Below are positions 29,917-40,288 of a stretch of DNA of 64,000 nt, in pieces. Each line of letters opens with the position of its first letter. Within the stretch, counting starts at the first letter, position 1. The stretch lies in assembly GCF_003008595.1 (NCBI RefSeq), contig NZ_CP027669.1:744001-808000 (forward strand). The letters run 5' to 3'. Under the pieces are notes generated by a model that saw only the letters and a program-made list of their open reading frames with translations, had not been told where the DNA came from and made no database searches. Made by a program: the position numbers and the translations under genes. Source of the stretch: Simplicispira suum (GTDB taxonomy: Bacteria; Pseudomonadota; Gammaproteobacteria; Burkholderiales; Burkholderiaceae_C).

Positions 29917-31868
29917 GCGGGTTCAGGCAAGGCCAAATTAGGCGCGCGTTCAGAGAAAGTGAGCAGAGATTCGGTGAGGCTTTGCAGGCGCAGACCCAGA
30001 CTGTCAAGCGAGCGTTCTCCGTCTTCGATCTCGGCAATGCGCTCCTCCAGTCCTGAAGCCGCCGCCTGGATGCGATCAACAGCCTCAATACGCCGGCTGA
30101 AACTGCGCTTGCGCTCACGCAGCTGCGCGTCCAATTGCGCCGTGGCGGAGTTGCTCCACAGTTCCAGATCATTTGCGGCCGATTCAAACACCGCACGCAG
30201 ACGCGTGGACAAGGCGCGGGCGAGTCGCTCGGCAAATTCAGGCTGCACCAGCTTCAGGGTATTGCCGACGCCAAGGTATTGCACATGCCCGCGCTCAATG
30301 CGAACCAGATCCAGCATGAACTGATCGAGTTGAAGCACCGGCGGAACTTGCAGGGAAAAACCGAATTCCGCATTCAATTGGCGAAAGGTCCCCGCCAGCA
30401 TGGCATGAATCTCGGTGGCGCTGGCCTGTGCATGATCGAGCACGCCGCGCAGTTGCTCAAAGGTCTCGGCATACTGCTTTTTGACGCCAATCTTCAGGCC
30501 CCTTTGCCGCAACGCCTGCGTCAAACCGGCAAGCGTCCCTTTGAGCGCCTTGGCGCCCAAGCGTCCAAAAATCTCACGCAGCAGCTTGAGATGCACCGCA
30601 CGCACGGCATGAATCTTGGCTGCGCAATGCCCAAACTCTTCGCTCTCCTGCTCGATGCGTTGGCGCATTGCCGAGATGACCGCGATATTCTTTCCACGCA
30701 GGCTCCCCAGTTCGATCATCTGGTCGTCCAGATCGCGCCGGCGGATGTTGAGCACCCGCGAAGTCTCCGCGTTCACCCCCGCAAGAGCGACGCCGATGGC
30801 CGATCGAAGAATGCTTTGCCGCCGCCCCATGATGCCTTCAGCCAGGGCATCCTCCAGCTCGGGAAGACCGCTGGTTTCCAGCATGATGTCGTCGCAGGAA
30901 ATCTTCGCCACCAGACCCTTCTGCGCGGATACCAGCAGAACCTGCTCGGGTGAGACGCCAAGCGTTTCCGCAGAAGTCTGGCGCTGGCGCTCCAGCTGGG
31001 CCTGCACCTCTTGGGCCGAACTGAGCGTATCCCACAAGGTATCGATCTTGTTGAGCACCACCAGGCGGGCTTCCGCACTGTCGGCCGTATCAATGAGATG
31101 CTCACGCCAGATGGCCAGATCAGACCGCGTGACCCCCGTATCGGCCGCGAGGATGAAGACCACCGCGTGGGCCTGAGGAATCAGGTTGACCGTGAGTTCA
31201 GGCTCCGCACCCACGGCGTTCAACCCCGGGGTGTCGAGAATCACCAAACCATGCTGCAACAGCGGGTGTGGAAGATTGATGATGGCGTGGCGCCACCTGG
31301 GCACTTCCACGAGCCCCTCCGCCGTCTGCGGGGGGTTTTCCTCTGGCAACTCGTCATGCCAAAAACCCAATGCCCGCGCTTCGTCCACGCTCACCCGCTC
31401 GGTCTCGGCCACCTTACCGATGGCCGCAGCAATCTGTTCGCCATCGTTTGCGTCGAGCGCAATTTCGAGCCAGCGCTCAGGCGTCGCGCGCCAGTCTGCA
31501 AGGCCTTTCGGAAGCAATCGGGTTTCGATGGGCAAAAGGCGTAGCGATGGCGCCAGCGCGGCGTCATATCCCAACTCGGTGGGACACATCGTGGTTCGCC
31601 CGGCGCTTGCCGGCATGATGCGGCGCCCATAGCCGGCAAAAAAGATCGCATTGATCAACTCGGATTTTCCACGCGAGAATTCGGCCACAAACGCAACCAT
31701 GATCTTGTCGGTGCGCACTTGTTCCTCAAGCCGCTGCAGTCTTTCGCGTACCGATTCGTCCATCAGCTCGTGCGACGACAACCACTCGGACAATTGCCGC
31801 AAACGGCGCGCAAAATCCCGCCGCCATGCATCGTGCTGCTCGAATTGCTCGTTGAAAGAGGGTCCCAC
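29913..31868 (-). CDS. dynamin-like large GTPase
   Basis: A 651-residue protein with a dynamin-type G domain: G1 AEFSRGKS (62-69), G2-type RTTMCPTE (91-98), G3 DTPG (212-215), G4 NKID (273-276). About 110 residues separate G2 and G3, far more than in classical dynamins. The rest is helical (RIEQESEEFGHCAAKIHAVRA; SFSRRIEAVDRIQAA), with no transmembrane paddle, so membrane action, if any, would be peripheral. Function is not known; relatives remodel membranes or act in defence. It sits between mutM and mutY on the same strand, coupled to mutY by ATGA. A TATATT at 31912-31917 may serve as its -10. Confidence 0.85.
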   Translation of the reverse strand: MGPSFNEQFEQHDAWRRDFARRLRQLSEWLSSHELMDESVRERLQRLEEQVRTDKIMVAFVAEFSRGKSELINAIFFAGYGRRIMPASAGRTTMCPTELGYDAALAPSLRLLPIETRLLPKGLADWRATPERWLEIALDANDGEQIAAAIGKVAETERVSVDEARALGFWHDELPEENPPQTAEGLVEVPRWRHAIINLPHPLLQHGLVILDTPGLNAVGAEPELTVNLIPQAHAVVFILAADTGVTRSDLAIWREHLIDTADSAEARLVVLNKIDTLWDTLSSAQEVQAQLERQRQTSAETLGVSPEQVLLVSAQKGLVAKISCDDIMLETSGLPELEDALAEGIMGRRQSILRSAIGVALAGVNAETSRVLNIRRRDLDDQMIELGSLRGKNIAVISAMRQRIEQESEEFGHCAAKIHAVRAVHLKLLREIFGRLGAKALKGTLAGLTQALRQRGLKIGVKKQYAETFEQLRGVLDHAQASATEIHAMLAGTFRQLNAEFGFSLQVPPVLQLDQFMLDLVRIERGHVQYLGVGNTLKLVQPEFAERLARALSTRLRAVFESAANDLELWSNSATAQLDAQLRERKRSFSRRIEAVDRIQAAASGLEERIAEIEDGERSLDSLGLRLQSLTESLLTFSERAPNLALPEPA

Positions 31869-31969
31869 TGTGGTTTTCCGAGTGTCATTGCAACGCGGGA
31901 TGCGTCGTCAAAATATAGTGCATCGTCCTGATTGCGCGTACCCCTTCACTCGAACGTTGCGTGCGTACG

Positions 31970-32785
31970 TCAGGAGCGCTGGCAAACAGGGCAATAGAAG
32001 CTGCTGCGCTGGCCTTGCCGCAGCATTTTGATTGGTGCCGAGCAAGTATGACAGGGCGCGCCGGCGCGTCCGTAAACGTTTGCACTGAGCTGAAAATGCC
32101 CGGCACTCCCATCGGCCGACTGAAAGTCGCGCAATGTGCTCCCACCCAGGCTCACTGCCTGCTCCAGCACTGCGCCAATAGCTGCGTGCAGGCGCGCGAC
32201 ACGCACGGGGCCAATGCGGTGCGCCAACGCAGTGGGACGAATACCTGCCCGGAACAGCGCTTCGGATGCGTAGATGTTGCCCACACCCACCACCAGGCGC
32301 CCCGACAAGAGCAACTGCTTGATGGACGAGCGGCTGGCCTTGAGCCCTGCGGCAAAGCGTGCAAGCGAAAACGCCGGAGACAACGGCTCCATGCCCAGGT
32401 GCCCCAACAGCTTGTGAAGCACCGGCGCGCCGTGATCCGGCGCCCAGACGACCGCGCCGAAGCGACGTGGATCATGCAAGCGCAGATGACCGCGATCGGT
32501 ATGCAGGTCGAAGTGATCGTGCGGCCCCATGGCTGGTAGCTCGGTTGAGAAGGAAAGGCTGCCCGACATGCCAAGATGCAGCAGCAACAGCCCTTGATCC
32601 ATATGAAGCAGCAGGTACTTGCCTCGGCGCTCCACATCGACCACACGGCGGCCTGCCAGGCTCCCAGGCTCGCAGCCCAGCGGCCAACGCAGAGGTTTCC
32701 CCAGCGCGGCGCCCAGCACTGCAGCCCCGGAGATGCGCCCGGAAAAGCTGCGCCGAGTGACTTCAACCTCGGGCAACTCAGGCAT
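31970..32785 (-). CDS. mutM: formamidopyrimidine-DNA glycosylase MutM (Fpg)
   Basis: A 271-residue bifunctional glycosylase/AP lyase for 8-oxoG. The start PELPEV gives the catalytic Pro2 and Glu3; Lys56 (RRGKYLLLH) and a C-terminal zinc finger C-x2-C-x16-C-x2-C (CHTCSAP to CPVC) are in place. ATG 32785 is the only start that puts Pro at position 2, which the chemistry requires. It is divergent from the TPR gene (29 bp). The 101 bp after its stop lead into the dynamin-like gene. Confidence 0.97.
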   Translation of the reverse strand: MPELPEVEVTRRSFSGRISGAAVLGAALGKPLRWPLGCEPGSLAGRRVVDVERRGKYLLLHMDQGLLLLHLGMSGSLSFSTELPAMGPHDHFDLHTDRGHLRLHDPRRFGAVVWAPDHGAPVLHKLLGHLGMEPLSPAFSLARFAAGLKASRSSIKQLLLSGRLVVGVGNIYASEALFRAGIRPTALAHRIGPVRVARLHAAIGAVLEQAVSLGGSTLRDFQSADGSAGHFQLSANVYGRAGAPCHTCSAPIKMLRQGQRSSFYCPVCQRS

Positions 32786-32814
32786 GAAAGGGCTGGCGTG
32801 AGCAAAGGTTTTGC

Positions 32815-34596
32815 ATGGATTATTATGGCCCGATGCTCTTTTCTCCACGCCTCCTGGCGGCCCCGCTGCTGGCCCTCTCACTGACGGCTGGCGCCGTACA
32901 GTCGCAGAGCGTCGCCCCCGTCGCATCCCCGCCAGAAGCCACTGCGAGCCCGCAGCCGCAGCGCAGCGCAGAGCTTGACGCCGAGTTGTTCTACGAGATC
33001 TTTCTAGGCGAACTCAGCGTTCGTGCTGGCGATCCCGGTGCTGGATACGCACTTATGCTGGAAGCCGCACGCCGCAGTCGCGACGAGGCGCTGTTCCAGC
33101 GCGCAGCAGACATTGCCCTGCAGTCGCGCTCGGCCGAGGCGGCGCTGAGTTCCGTACGCGCCTGGGAGGCCACCTGGCCCGCATCGCATCAGGCCCAACG
33201 GTATTTGCTGCAGATTTTGCTGGCACTCAATCGCACTGCAGAAACCGCTGTGCCATTAAGGAAATACCTCGATACAGCCAATCCGCAGGCACGCCAGACA
33301 CTGATTCTGTCGCTACCACTTTTGTACCGACGTGCCAGCGACAAAGCCTTGGCTAGCTCGGTCGTCTCAGAGGCACTGAGCACTTACTATACCGATCCGG
33401 CGCTGGCACCGGCAGCGCGAATCTCCACCGGGCGCATGCAACTTCTTTCAGGCGACAACGCTGCAGCCATGGCGTCGGCACAGCAGGCTTTTGCCCTGGA
33501 CCCTGCGGCAGACGATGCAGCGCTTTTTGCGCTTGATCTGCTTGAAGCCAAGGTGGTCGGCGCCGATGATCTTGTGCAAAAGGCGTTTTCCACCCCTCGG
33601 CCGCCACAGTTGCAGATGACGTACGCACGCGTGCTGCTCGAGCTGCAGCGCTATTCCCTGGCGCTGGCGCAACTGGAGGCGGTGACACAGGCCCATCCCG
33701 AACTTGCCCAGCCCTGGCTGGCACGGGCTGCATTGCAAGTACAGAACGGTGAACTCGACGGCGCAGAAGCATCTTTGGTCCGCTACGCCAAAGCCTCTGC
33801 CGACGCGCCAGATTCACCCGATCAACGTGCAGGCACCGCACAGACCTACATGCTGCAGTCGGAAATCGCTGAGAAGCGCGGCAAGCTGGACGAAGCACAG
33901 AAATGGCTGGAACGCATTGACGACGCCAGTACCCGCTTTGACGTACAGGTGCGCCGTGCCTCCTTGCTGGCACGCCAGGGCCGCCTCGCCCATGCCAGGG
34001 CGCTGATTCAGAGTCTGCCGGCGCCCACGCCCGAAGCAGAGCAACGCAAGCAGGCAGCAGAAGTGCAGCTGCTGCGCGAGACCGGCCACTATGTCGATGC
34101 TTTCGCCCTCCAGTCAGAACTCGTCAAACAATCGCCTGACAATGCCGATCTGATCTATGACCAGGCCATGCTGGCCGAGAAAACCGGTGATCTTGACACC
34201 ATGGAAAGGCTGCTGCGCAAACTCATAGCGGCCAAACCCGACTACCACCACGCGTACAACGCACTCGGCTACTCATTTGCCGATCGCGGGATTCACCTGA
34301 ACGAAGCGCGCAAGTTGATCGAAACCGCCCTGCGCCTGGCACCCGGCGACCCGTTCATCACCGACAGCCTCGGCTGGGTGGAGTTTCGCGCCGGCAACTC
34401 TGCACGCGCGCTCGAACTGCTTGCAAGCGCCTTTGCCGTTCGCAAGGATGCCGACATTGCAGCGCACTATGGTGAAGTGCTGTGGACTGCGGGCGAGCGC
34501 GAACGCGCTCTGGTGATCTGGCGCGAAGGTCTGCGCAGCAATGCCGACAACGAAACCTTGCGTGAAACCCTCAAACGCCTCGGTGTACAGCCCTGA
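32815..34596 (+). CDS. exported tetratricopeptide repeat protein
   Basis: A 593-residue protein with an N-terminal hydrophobic signal (about residues 7-28) and a series of helical TPR-like units along its length; clearest are [18 protein letters not shown] and [17 protein letters not shown] near the C-terminus. ATG 32815 has AAAGG six nt upstream; an ATG at 32833 is a possible shorter start. It precedes lolB with a TGATG overlap. The role is not known; co-location with lolB suggests an envelope function such as a scaffold in the periplasm. Confidence 0.82.
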   Translation: MDYYGPMLFSPRLLAAPLLALSLTAGAVQSQSVAPVASPPEATASPQPQRSAELDAELFYEIFLGELSVRAGDPGAGYALMLEAARRSRDEALFQRAADIALQSRSAEAALSSVRAWEATWPASHQAQRYLLQILLALNRTAETAVPLRKYLDTANPQARQTLILSLPLLYRRASDKALASSVVSEALSTYYTDPALAPAARISTGRMQLLSGDNAAAMASAQQAFALDPAADDAALFALDLLEAKVVGADDLVQKAFSTPRPPQLQMTYARVLLELQRYSLALAQLEAVTQAHPELAQPWLARAALQVQNGELDGAEASLVRYAKASADAPDSPDQRAGTAQTYMLQSEIAEKRGKLDEAQKWLERIDDASTRFDVQVRRASLLARQGRLAHARALIQSLPAPTPEAEQRKQAAEVQLLRETGHYVDAFALQSELVKQSPDNADLIYDQAMLAEKTGDLDTMERLLRKLIAAKPDYHHAYNALGYSFADRGIHLNEARKLIETALRLAPGDPFITDSLGWVEFRAGNSARALELLASAFAVRKDADIAAHYGEVLWTAGERERALVIWREGLRSNADNETLRETLKRLGVQP

Positions 34597-35120
34597 TGCG
34601 GATCTGGTTGCCGCTCGGTGATGCACGTGTGCTACATGGAGCGGGAACGCTGCTGCTCGCCTTGTTTCTGACACTGCTAGCAGGTTGCACACAGCCGCTA
34701 CGCGCGCCTGCATCGCCGACTGCCCCGGCCCATTGGGATGGCCGCATGGCGCTTTCGGTGGACGGCGATGCCAAGCAATCATTTGCCGCCGTCTTTGCCC
34801 TACAAGGCAGCAGCAAGCAGGGCAGCCTCACGCTCAGTACCCCGCTCGGCACCGTGCTCGCTGAGCTGCAATGGATGCCTGGCCACGCGGTACTCCGCTC
34901 GCCCCGAGGCGAGCGCACGGCCAGCTCACTCGATGCGTTACTGGAGGAGGCACTGGGCAGCGCCATTCCCGTGCAAGCCCTGTTCGCCTGGCTACAGGGT
35001 GAATTGGCAGCAGCCGCAGGTTGGCAAGCGGACTTGAGCCGCCTGAGCGACGGGCAACTGACGGCCGTTCGCTCCAACCCACTGCCCCGCGCCACGCTGC
35101 GCATTGCATTGGAACGCTGA
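34596..35120 (+). CDS. lolB: outer-membrane lipoprotein insertion protein LolB
   Basis: A 174-residue lipoprotein: a hydrophobic signal and lipobox LLAG-C (Cys31), then the LolB fold (HWDGRMALSVDGDAKQSFAAVF; GSLTLSTPLGTVLAELQW). It receives lipoproteins from LolA and inserts them in the outer membrane. The ATG shares one base with the TPR stop. ispE follows after 7 bp, an order known from many beta- and gammaproteobacteria. Confidence 0.92.
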   Translation: MRIWLPLGDARVLHGAGTLLLALFLTLLAGCTQPLRAPASPTAPAHWDGRMALSVDGDAKQSFAAVFALQGSSKQGSLTLSTPLGTVLAELQWMPGHAVLRSPRGERTASSLDALLEEALGSAIPVQALFAWLQGELAAAAGWQADLSRLSDGQLTAVRSNPLPRATLRIALER

Positions 35121-35127
35121 GCGCCGC

Positions 35128-35979
35128 ATGCATGCCCTGTACGACGTGGCCGCGCCCGCCAAACTGAACCTTTTTCTTCACGTTACGGCTCGGCGTGCCG
35201 ACAACTACCACGCGCTGCAGTCGGTTTTCATGTTGATCGACTGGTGCGACACGCTTCACTTTGAGCGGCGCAGCGATGGCCGGATCAGCCGCGAAGACCT
35301 AGAGGGCACGCTGCCCGAGGATGACTTGATCATCCGCGCGGCCCACGCCCTGCAGTTGGCAAGCGGGTGCCCGCTGGGCGTACACATTGGCGTGGTCAAA
35401 CGCATACCTGAACAAGCTGGTATGGGCGGCGGATCGTCCGACGCTGCCACCACACTGCTTGCGCTTAACCGCCTGTGGCAGCTGGGGCTGACCCGCTCGG
35501 AGCTGATGGCCCTGGCCGCGCCGCTGGGTGCCGACGTGCCATTCTTTCTGGGCGGCGAGAACGCCTGGGTGGCGGGTATTGGTGAACAACTCACTGCATT
35601 GACCGGTGCAGCACGCATTCCGCAGCAGCGCTTTGTGGTGGTCAAACCAACGGCTGGCTTGGCGACACCCGCAATTTTTTCTCGATTGTCTGCGCCAGAT
35701 TATTTCGGCAATGCTACAATCTCAGGCTTTGCTGCAGATCACTTTGGCTTTGGCCGAAACGACTTGCAGAGCATCGCCGAAGTGCTGTGTCCTGAGATAT
35801 CCAAGACCCTGTTGTGGCTTGAATCGCTTGGATTGCGTGGCAGAATGACGGGTTCTGGAAGTGCTGTGTTTGCTGCTTTGCCGCACGATGTCGAGCTGCC
35901 CGCGCCCCCCGGCGCATGGCAGATCAAGGTCTGCGACAACCTGATGGTTCATCCTCTGGCAGGCTGGGCGTCGGGATAA
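35128..35979 (+). CDS. ispE: 4-diphosphocytidyl-2-C-methyl-D-erythritol kinase
   Basis: A 283-residue GHMP kinase of the MEP isoprenoid pathway. PAKLNLFLHV at the N-terminus holds the substrate-binding Lys; the ATP loop reads QAGMGGGSSDAA; the C-terminal motif is MTGSGSAVFA. ATG 35128 is preferred over a TTG at 35104 by family length. Around 35670-35900 the coding sequence is less GC-rich than the rest and contains an extended -10 promoter motif, probably for the tRNA-Gln/prs transcript. Confidence 0.96.
   Translation: MHALYDVAAPAKLNLFLHVTARRADNYHALQSVFMLIDWCDTLHFERRSDGRISREDLEGTLPEDDLIIRAAHALQLASGCPLGVHIGVVKRIPEQAGMGGGSSDAATTLLALNRLWQLGLTRSELMALAAPLGADVPFFLGGENAWVAGIGEQLTALTGAARIPQQRFVVVKPTAGLATPAIFSRLSAPDYFGNATISGFAADHFGFGRNDLQSIAEVLCPEISKTLLWLESLGLRGRMTGSGSAVFAALPHDVELPAPPGAWQIKVCDNLMVHPLAGWASG
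35712..35720 (+). promoter_or_regulatory. extended -10 promoter inside ispE, upstream of tRNA-Gln
   Basis: TGCTACAAT (TGn-TACAAT) lies in the 3' third of ispE, about 300 bp before tRNA-Gln. No -10-like sequence is visible in the 38 bp just before the tRNA. No good -35 stands at 17 bp; an extended -10 can do without. The local drop in GC supports a promoter under selection. Confidence 0.4.
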
Positions 35980-36017
35980 GTTTTTGGTGTGCAATCCTTG
36001 TGGTTGTGCACCGGTGT

Positions 36018-36094
36018 AGGGGAGTCGCCAAGCTGGTTAAGGCACTGGATTTTGATTCCAGCATGCAAAGGTTCGAATCCTTTCTCCCCTGCCA
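36018..36094 (+). tRNA. tRNA-Gln (TTG anticodon)
   Basis: A 77-nt cloverleaf with encoded CCA: acceptor AGGGGAG/CTCCCCT, anticodon loop TTTTGAT with TTG in the middle, T-arm AAAGG-TTCGAAT-CCTTT. Placed between ispE and prs, as in many betaproteobacteria; probably cut from a longer transcript. Confidence 0.95.
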
Positions 36095-36141
36095 AAGTCC
36101 TGATTGCGCTGGGACATTTCTTTCAAATCGCTGGGACGCTC

Positions 36142-37116
36142 ATGCAGGCCAACCACCCCGACTTCATGGTCTTCACCGGCAATGCCAATCCGCAGCTTGC
36201 CGCTGAAATTGCACAGCATCTCGGAATCGGCCTGGGCGCTGCCCATGTAGGCCGATTCTCCGACGGTGAAGTCACCGTGGAAATCAAGCAAAACGTACGT
36301 GCTCGCGATGTCTTCGTCGTGCAGTCCACCTGCGCGCCGACCAACGACAGCTTGATGGAGTTGCTCATCATGGTCGACGCGCTCAAGCGCGCTTCGGCCG
36401 AGCGCATCAGCGCCGTGATTCCCTATTTCGGCTACGCACGGCAAGACCGCCGCCCGCGTTCCACGCGCGTGCCGATCAGCGCCAAGGTGGTGGCCGACAT
36501 GCTGCAGGCTGTGGGCGTGGCCCGCGTGCTCACCATGGATTTGCACGCCGACCAGATCCAGGGATTTTTTGACATTCCCGTGGACAACATCTACGCCTCC
36601 CCGGTGCTGCTGGGCGACCTGCGCCAGCGCGACTATCACGACCTGATCGTGGTTTCGCCCGACGTGGGCGGCGTGGTGCGTGCCCGTGCACTGGCCAAGC
36701 AGCTCAATTGCGATCTGGCCATCATCGACAAACGTCGCCCCAAGGCCAACGTGTCTGAGGTGATGCATGTGATCGGTGAGATCGAAGGCCGCAACTGCGT
36801 GGTCATGGACGACATGATCGACACCGCAGGTACCCTGGTAAAGGCAGCCGAAGTGCTCAAGGAGCGCGGTGCCAAAAAGGTCTACGCCTACTGCACACAC
36901 CCGATTTTTTCGGGCCCGGCCATCGAACGCATCACCCAGGGCGCGTCGCTGGACGAAGTCGTCGTTACCAACACCATTCCCTTGAGCGAAGCCGCCCGCG
37001 GCTGCGCCAAGATCCGCCAGGTTTCCGTGGCTCCGCTGATTGCCGAAACGATTCAGCGCATTGCCCGCGGCGACTCGGTAATGAGTTTGTTCTCGGACCA
37101 GGAAAATCTTTTTTAG
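36142..37116 (+). CDS. prs: ribose-phosphate pyrophosphokinase
   Basis: A 324-residue enzyme making PRPP from ribose 5-phosphate and ATP for nucleotide, His and Trp synthesis. Signature segments are [18 protein letters not shown], the flexible-loop [10 protein letters not shown], the Mg/ribose region [12 protein letters not shown] and the PRPP loop [15 protein letters not shown] 36142 gives [20 protein letters not shown], in line with the family. The ribosome site is weak (GGGAC). The transcript ends at the hairpin at 37154. Confidence 0.97.
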   Translation: MQANHPDFMVFTGNANPQLAAEIAQHLGIGLGAAHVGRFSDGEVTVEIKQNVRARDVFVVQSTCAPTNDSLMELLIMVDALKRASAERISAVIPYFGYARQDRRPRSTRVPISAKVVADMLQAVGVARVLTMDLHADQIQGFFDIPVDNIYASPVLLGDLRQRDYHDLIVVSPDVGGVVRARALAKQLNCDLAIIDKRRPKANVSEVMHVIGEIEGRNCVVMDDMIDTAGTLVKAAEVLKERGAKKVYAYCTHPIFSGPAIERITQGASLDEVVVTNTIPLSEAARGCAKIRQVSVAPLIAETIQRIARGDSVMSLFSDQENLF

Positions 37117-37153
37117 ATTTCTACAAAATCTTTTCTGATCTGAGGCAAGTAGC

Positions 37154-37181
37154 AGGGCAGCCCGTCGGGCAGCCCTTTTTT
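37154..37181 (+). terminator. intrinsic terminator after prs
   Basis: AGGGCAGCCC-gtc-GGGCAGCCCT forms a G/C stem with one A-A mismatch, followed by six T. It lies 37 bp after the prs stop and before rplY. Confidence 0.75.
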
Positions 37182-37231
37182 GCCAACCGGAGGCTGCGCT
37201 GGTCGCGGTGCGCCTCATGTCAAGGATATCT

Positions 37232-37870
37232 ATGAACTTCGTCGCTTTTGAGCGCGCCAAGCAAGGTACGGGTGCGAGCCGCCGTCTGCGCAATTCGGGC
37301 CGCACGCCCGGCATCGTCTACGGTGGCACGGCCGAGCCACAAGCCATCGAGCTGGACCACAACGCCCTGTGGCACGCCCTCAAGAAGGAAGCCTTCCACG
37401 CGAGCGTGCTCGAGATGGAAGTGGCCGGCACCACCAGCAAAGTGCTGCTGCGTGACGTCCAATACCACCCATTCAAACAGCTCGTGCTGCACGTGGACTT
37501 CCAGCGCGTGGACGCCAAGACGCGTCTGCACATGAAGGTGCCACTGCACTTCACCAACGCCGAAGAATCGCCCGCCGTGAAGGAAGACAAGTGCACCGTC
37601 AACCACGTGATGACCGAGCTGGACGTGAGCTGCATGCCGTCCGATCTGCCCGAGTTCGTCACCGTGGACCTGCTCGGCCTGAAGAAAGGCGGCTCGCTGC
37701 ACCTGAAGGACCTCAAGCTGCCCAAGGGCGTGAGCGCAGTGACCAAAGGCTCTGCCAACAACCCCGCAGTGGTCACTGCCATCCCCCCGCTGGTCATTGT
37801 GGAAGCTCCCGCAGCCGACGCTGCAGCGGCCGACGCCGCTCCTGCCAAGGGCAAGGGCAAGAAGAAGTAA
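37232..37870 (+). CDS. rplY: 50S ribosomal protein L25/general stress protein Ctc
   Basis: A 212-residue protein of the long L25 (TL5/CTC) class. The N-terminal 5S rRNA-binding domain ([32 protein letters not shown]) is followed by the beta-rich second domain ([16 protein letters not shown]) and an Ala-rich, then Lys-rich tail (KGKGKKK). ATG 37232 has AAGGA six nt upstream. Flanked by terminators on both sides, so it is likely its own unit. Confidence 0.96.
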   Translation: MNFVAFERAKQGTGASRRLRNSGRTPGIVYGGTAEPQAIELDHNALWHALKKEAFHASVLEMEVAGTTSKVLLRDVQYHPFKQLVLHVDFQRVDAKTRLHMKVPLHFTNAEESPAVKEDKCTVNHVMTELDVSCMPSDLPEFVTVDLLGLKKGGSLHLKDLKLPKGVSAVTKGSANNPAVVTAIPPLVIVEAPAADAAAADAAPAKGKGKKK

Positions 37871-37883
37871 TCGCTTTTTCGCC

Positions 37884-37945
37884 TGCAGACCGGCTTCGGT
37901 CTGCAACCCTCACCGGCCCACCTGCGCGTGGGCCGTTTTCGTTTT
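37884..37945 (+). terminator. double hairpin after rplY
   Basis: Two stems follow the stop: TGCAGACCG-gctt-CGGTCTGCA (37884-37905, perfect 9 bp), then GGCCCAC-ctgcgc-GTGGGCC (37915-37934) followed by TTTTCGTTTT. The second is a good intrinsic terminator. pth starts 35 bp beyond. Confidence 0.8.
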
Positions 37946-37979
37946 CGGCTGTCCTGCTGACCCCACGGATAATCTTCGC

Positions 37980-38591
37980 ATGATCAAACTGGTGGTGGGC
38001 CTGGGCAATCCCGGCCCGGAATACGAGGCGACGCGCCACAACGCGGGCTTCTGGTGGGTGGACGCGCTGGCGCGGGAGCTCAAGGTGCAGTTGCTGCCCG
38101 AACGCAGCTACTGGGGCCTGGCAGCGCGTGCCACGGTCCAGGGCCAACCGGTGTGGCTGCTGCAGCCGCAGACCTTCATGAACCTCTCGGGCAAATCGGC
38201 TTCGGCGCTGGCGCGCTTCTTCAAGATTGCGCCCGAGGAAATCCTGGTGGTGCACGACGAACTCGACCTGCAGCCTGGCCAGGCCAAGCTCAAACGCGGC
38301 GGTGGCCATGCGGGCCACAACGGGCTGCGCGACATCCATGCCCAGTTGGGCAGCGGCGACTACTGGCGGCTGCGCATCGGCATTGGCCACCCGGGCGATC
38401 GCGCCGAAGTGGCGAACTGGGTGCTCAAACGCCCGCCGCTGGAGCAACGCAACTTGATCGAAGACAGCATTGCGCACTCGCTCAAGGCCTGGCCCGCCTT
38501 GCTCGCCGCTGACATGGACAAGGCGGCGCAGCAGATTCACACCACCAAACCGCCCAGGCCCAAGCCGCCGCGGCCGGTAGAGCCCGCCTGA
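37980..38591 (+). CDS. pth: peptidyl-tRNA hydrolase
   Basis: A 203-residue enzyme recycling peptidyl-t[21 protein letters not shown] gives Asn10 and the catalytic His20; [10 protein letters not shown] and VVHDELDL (the active-site Asp) follow, then [13 protein letters not shown]. The tail is Pro/Lys-rich (PPRPKPPRP), a common lineage variation. A dispersed repeat begins at its stop codon. Confidence 0.96.
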   Translation: MIKLVVGLGNPGPEYEATRHNAGFWWVDALARELKVQLLPERSYWGLAARATVQGQPVWLLQPQTFMNLSGKSASALARFFKIAPEEILVVHDELDLQPGQAKLKRGGGHAGHNGLRDIHAQLGSGDYWRLRIGIGHPGDRAEVANWVLKRPPLEQRNLIEDSIAHSLKAWPALLAADMDKAAQQIHTTKPPRPKPPRPVEPA

Positions 38592-38655
38592 TACTATGTT
38601 TTTGATAGCTTCCAGTGCTTTTGAAATAAGCGCCGGAGGCTACTTTCTTCAAAAC
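38591..38655. repeat. AGCGCTAGxGGCC-family repeat after pth
   Basis: Reads tactatgtttttgatagctt, ccagtgcttttgaaataagc, gccggaggctactttcttca. It is a diverged copy (gcgccggaggc for gcgctagaggcc) starting right after the pth stop and filling the first part of the 330-bp interval before the ferredoxin gene. Confidence 0.65.
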
Positions 38656-38812
38656 TTCTGCGCGGTGGTCGGTGCCGGTCAACGCCGCGCCTGGTATTGC
38701 GGGATGGGGGTCGGAGCACGAGTTTCGGTTTGCGAAATCGTGATCCGACAGTTGCACTGCGCCCCAATGCCTGCGCCGCGCGCGTTTCCATCGTTTCGGG
38801 ACTTGCTGGCAA
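38656..38812. other. gene-free interval between two repeats
   Basis: About 157 bp between the end of the small repeat and the larger repeat. I see no supported gene, RNA or promoter; short open frames here are GC-driven. Confidence 0.5.
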
Positions 38813-39254
<442 letters not shown>

Positions 39255-39325
39255 CTACCGCAGGTGCTGGCTTTGCCGTTAAGCTGGCCGGCGTGGAGGT
39301 TTTTGACCCCACCCAGTTCTCTCCC

Positions 39326-40288
39326 ATGCGCCTGTTTCTTCTGCGACGTTTCATCACCCTGCTGCTCACGCTGGCCGCTGCGTCGGCCGTGGTGTTTGTC
39401 GTGCTGGACGTGTTGCCCGGCAACGCCGCGCAGACCATGATGGGGCCGGACGCTGCGCCCGAGGCTGTTGCCGAACTGGCGCGCCAGCTCGGGCTCGATC
39501 GGCCCGCATGGACGCGCTACGCGGACTGGGTGCAGGGACTGCTGCAGGGCGACATGGGCGAGAGCTACGCCTACGGCAGTCCGGTGGGCGCGCTGGTGGC
39601 CGAGCGCCTGGCGGTCACCGTGCCGCTGGCGCTGATCGCGATGGCGCTGGCTGTGGCCATGGCGCTCAGTGCAGGCATGTTGGCCGCCGCGCACCACAAC
39701 CGCGCGGGCGACACCGGCGTGATGGCGCTGGTGCAACTGGGCATAGCGGTGCCCAACTTCTGGCTCGCCATTCTTTTGATTCTGCTGTTTGCGGTGCGTC
39801 TGCAGTGGGTTCCGGCCGGCGGCTTCCCCGGCTGGAGCGCCGACGAGGGCGGTGGCTTCTGGCCGGCGCTGCAGGCCTTGCTGCTGCCCGCCGTGGCGCT
39901 GGCCGTGGTGCAGGGGGCGATTCTGGCGCGCATCACGCGCTCGGCGCTGCTCGAAGTGCTGCGCGAGGATTTCGTGCGCACCGCGCGCGCCAAAGGATTG
40001 ACGCGCCGCACCGCCCTGTGGCGCCATGTGCTGAGGAATGCCCTGGTGCCGGTACTCACCGTCATGGGCCTGCAGTTCGCCGGCCTGCTCGCCGGCACCA
40101 TCGTGGTCGAGAACGTGTTTGCGCTGCCGGGCCTGGGGCGGCTGGTGTTTCAGTCGATTGCCAACCGCGACGTGATCGTGGTGCGCAACTGCGTGCTGCT
40201 GCTGGCCGGCATGGTGGTGCTCGTGAACTTTGCCGTGGATGTGCTCGCCGCCCTCATTGATCCGCGATTGGCACACCGTAGTGCGTAA
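39326..40288 (+). CDS. peptide-type ABC transporter permease (DppB-like)
   Basis: A 320-residue inner-membrane protein: an N-terminal helix (RRFITLLLTLAAASAVVFVV), a periplasmic loop, then five helices with the permease EAA loop (TARAKGLTRRTALWRHVL). Alternative start codons upstream are less likely, since MRLFLLRRF is the classical DppB/OppB start. First gene of a five-gene importer; GTG of the next permease lies within its last codons. Confidence 0.92.
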   Translation: MRLFLLRRFITLLLTLAAASAVVFVVLDVLPGNAAQTMMGPDAAPEAVAELARQLGLDRPAWTRYADWVQGLLQGDMGESYAYGSPVGALVAERLAVTVPLALIAMALAVAMALSAGMLAAAHHNRAGDTGVMALVQLGIAVPNFWLAILLILLFAVRLQWVPAGGFPGWSADEGGGFWPALQALLLPAVALAVVQGAILARITRSALLEVLREDFVRTARAKGLTRRTALWRHVLRNALVPVLTVMGLQFAGLLAGTIVVENVFALPGLGRLVFQSIANRDVIVVRNCVLLLAGMVVLVNFAVDVLAALIDPRLAHRSA

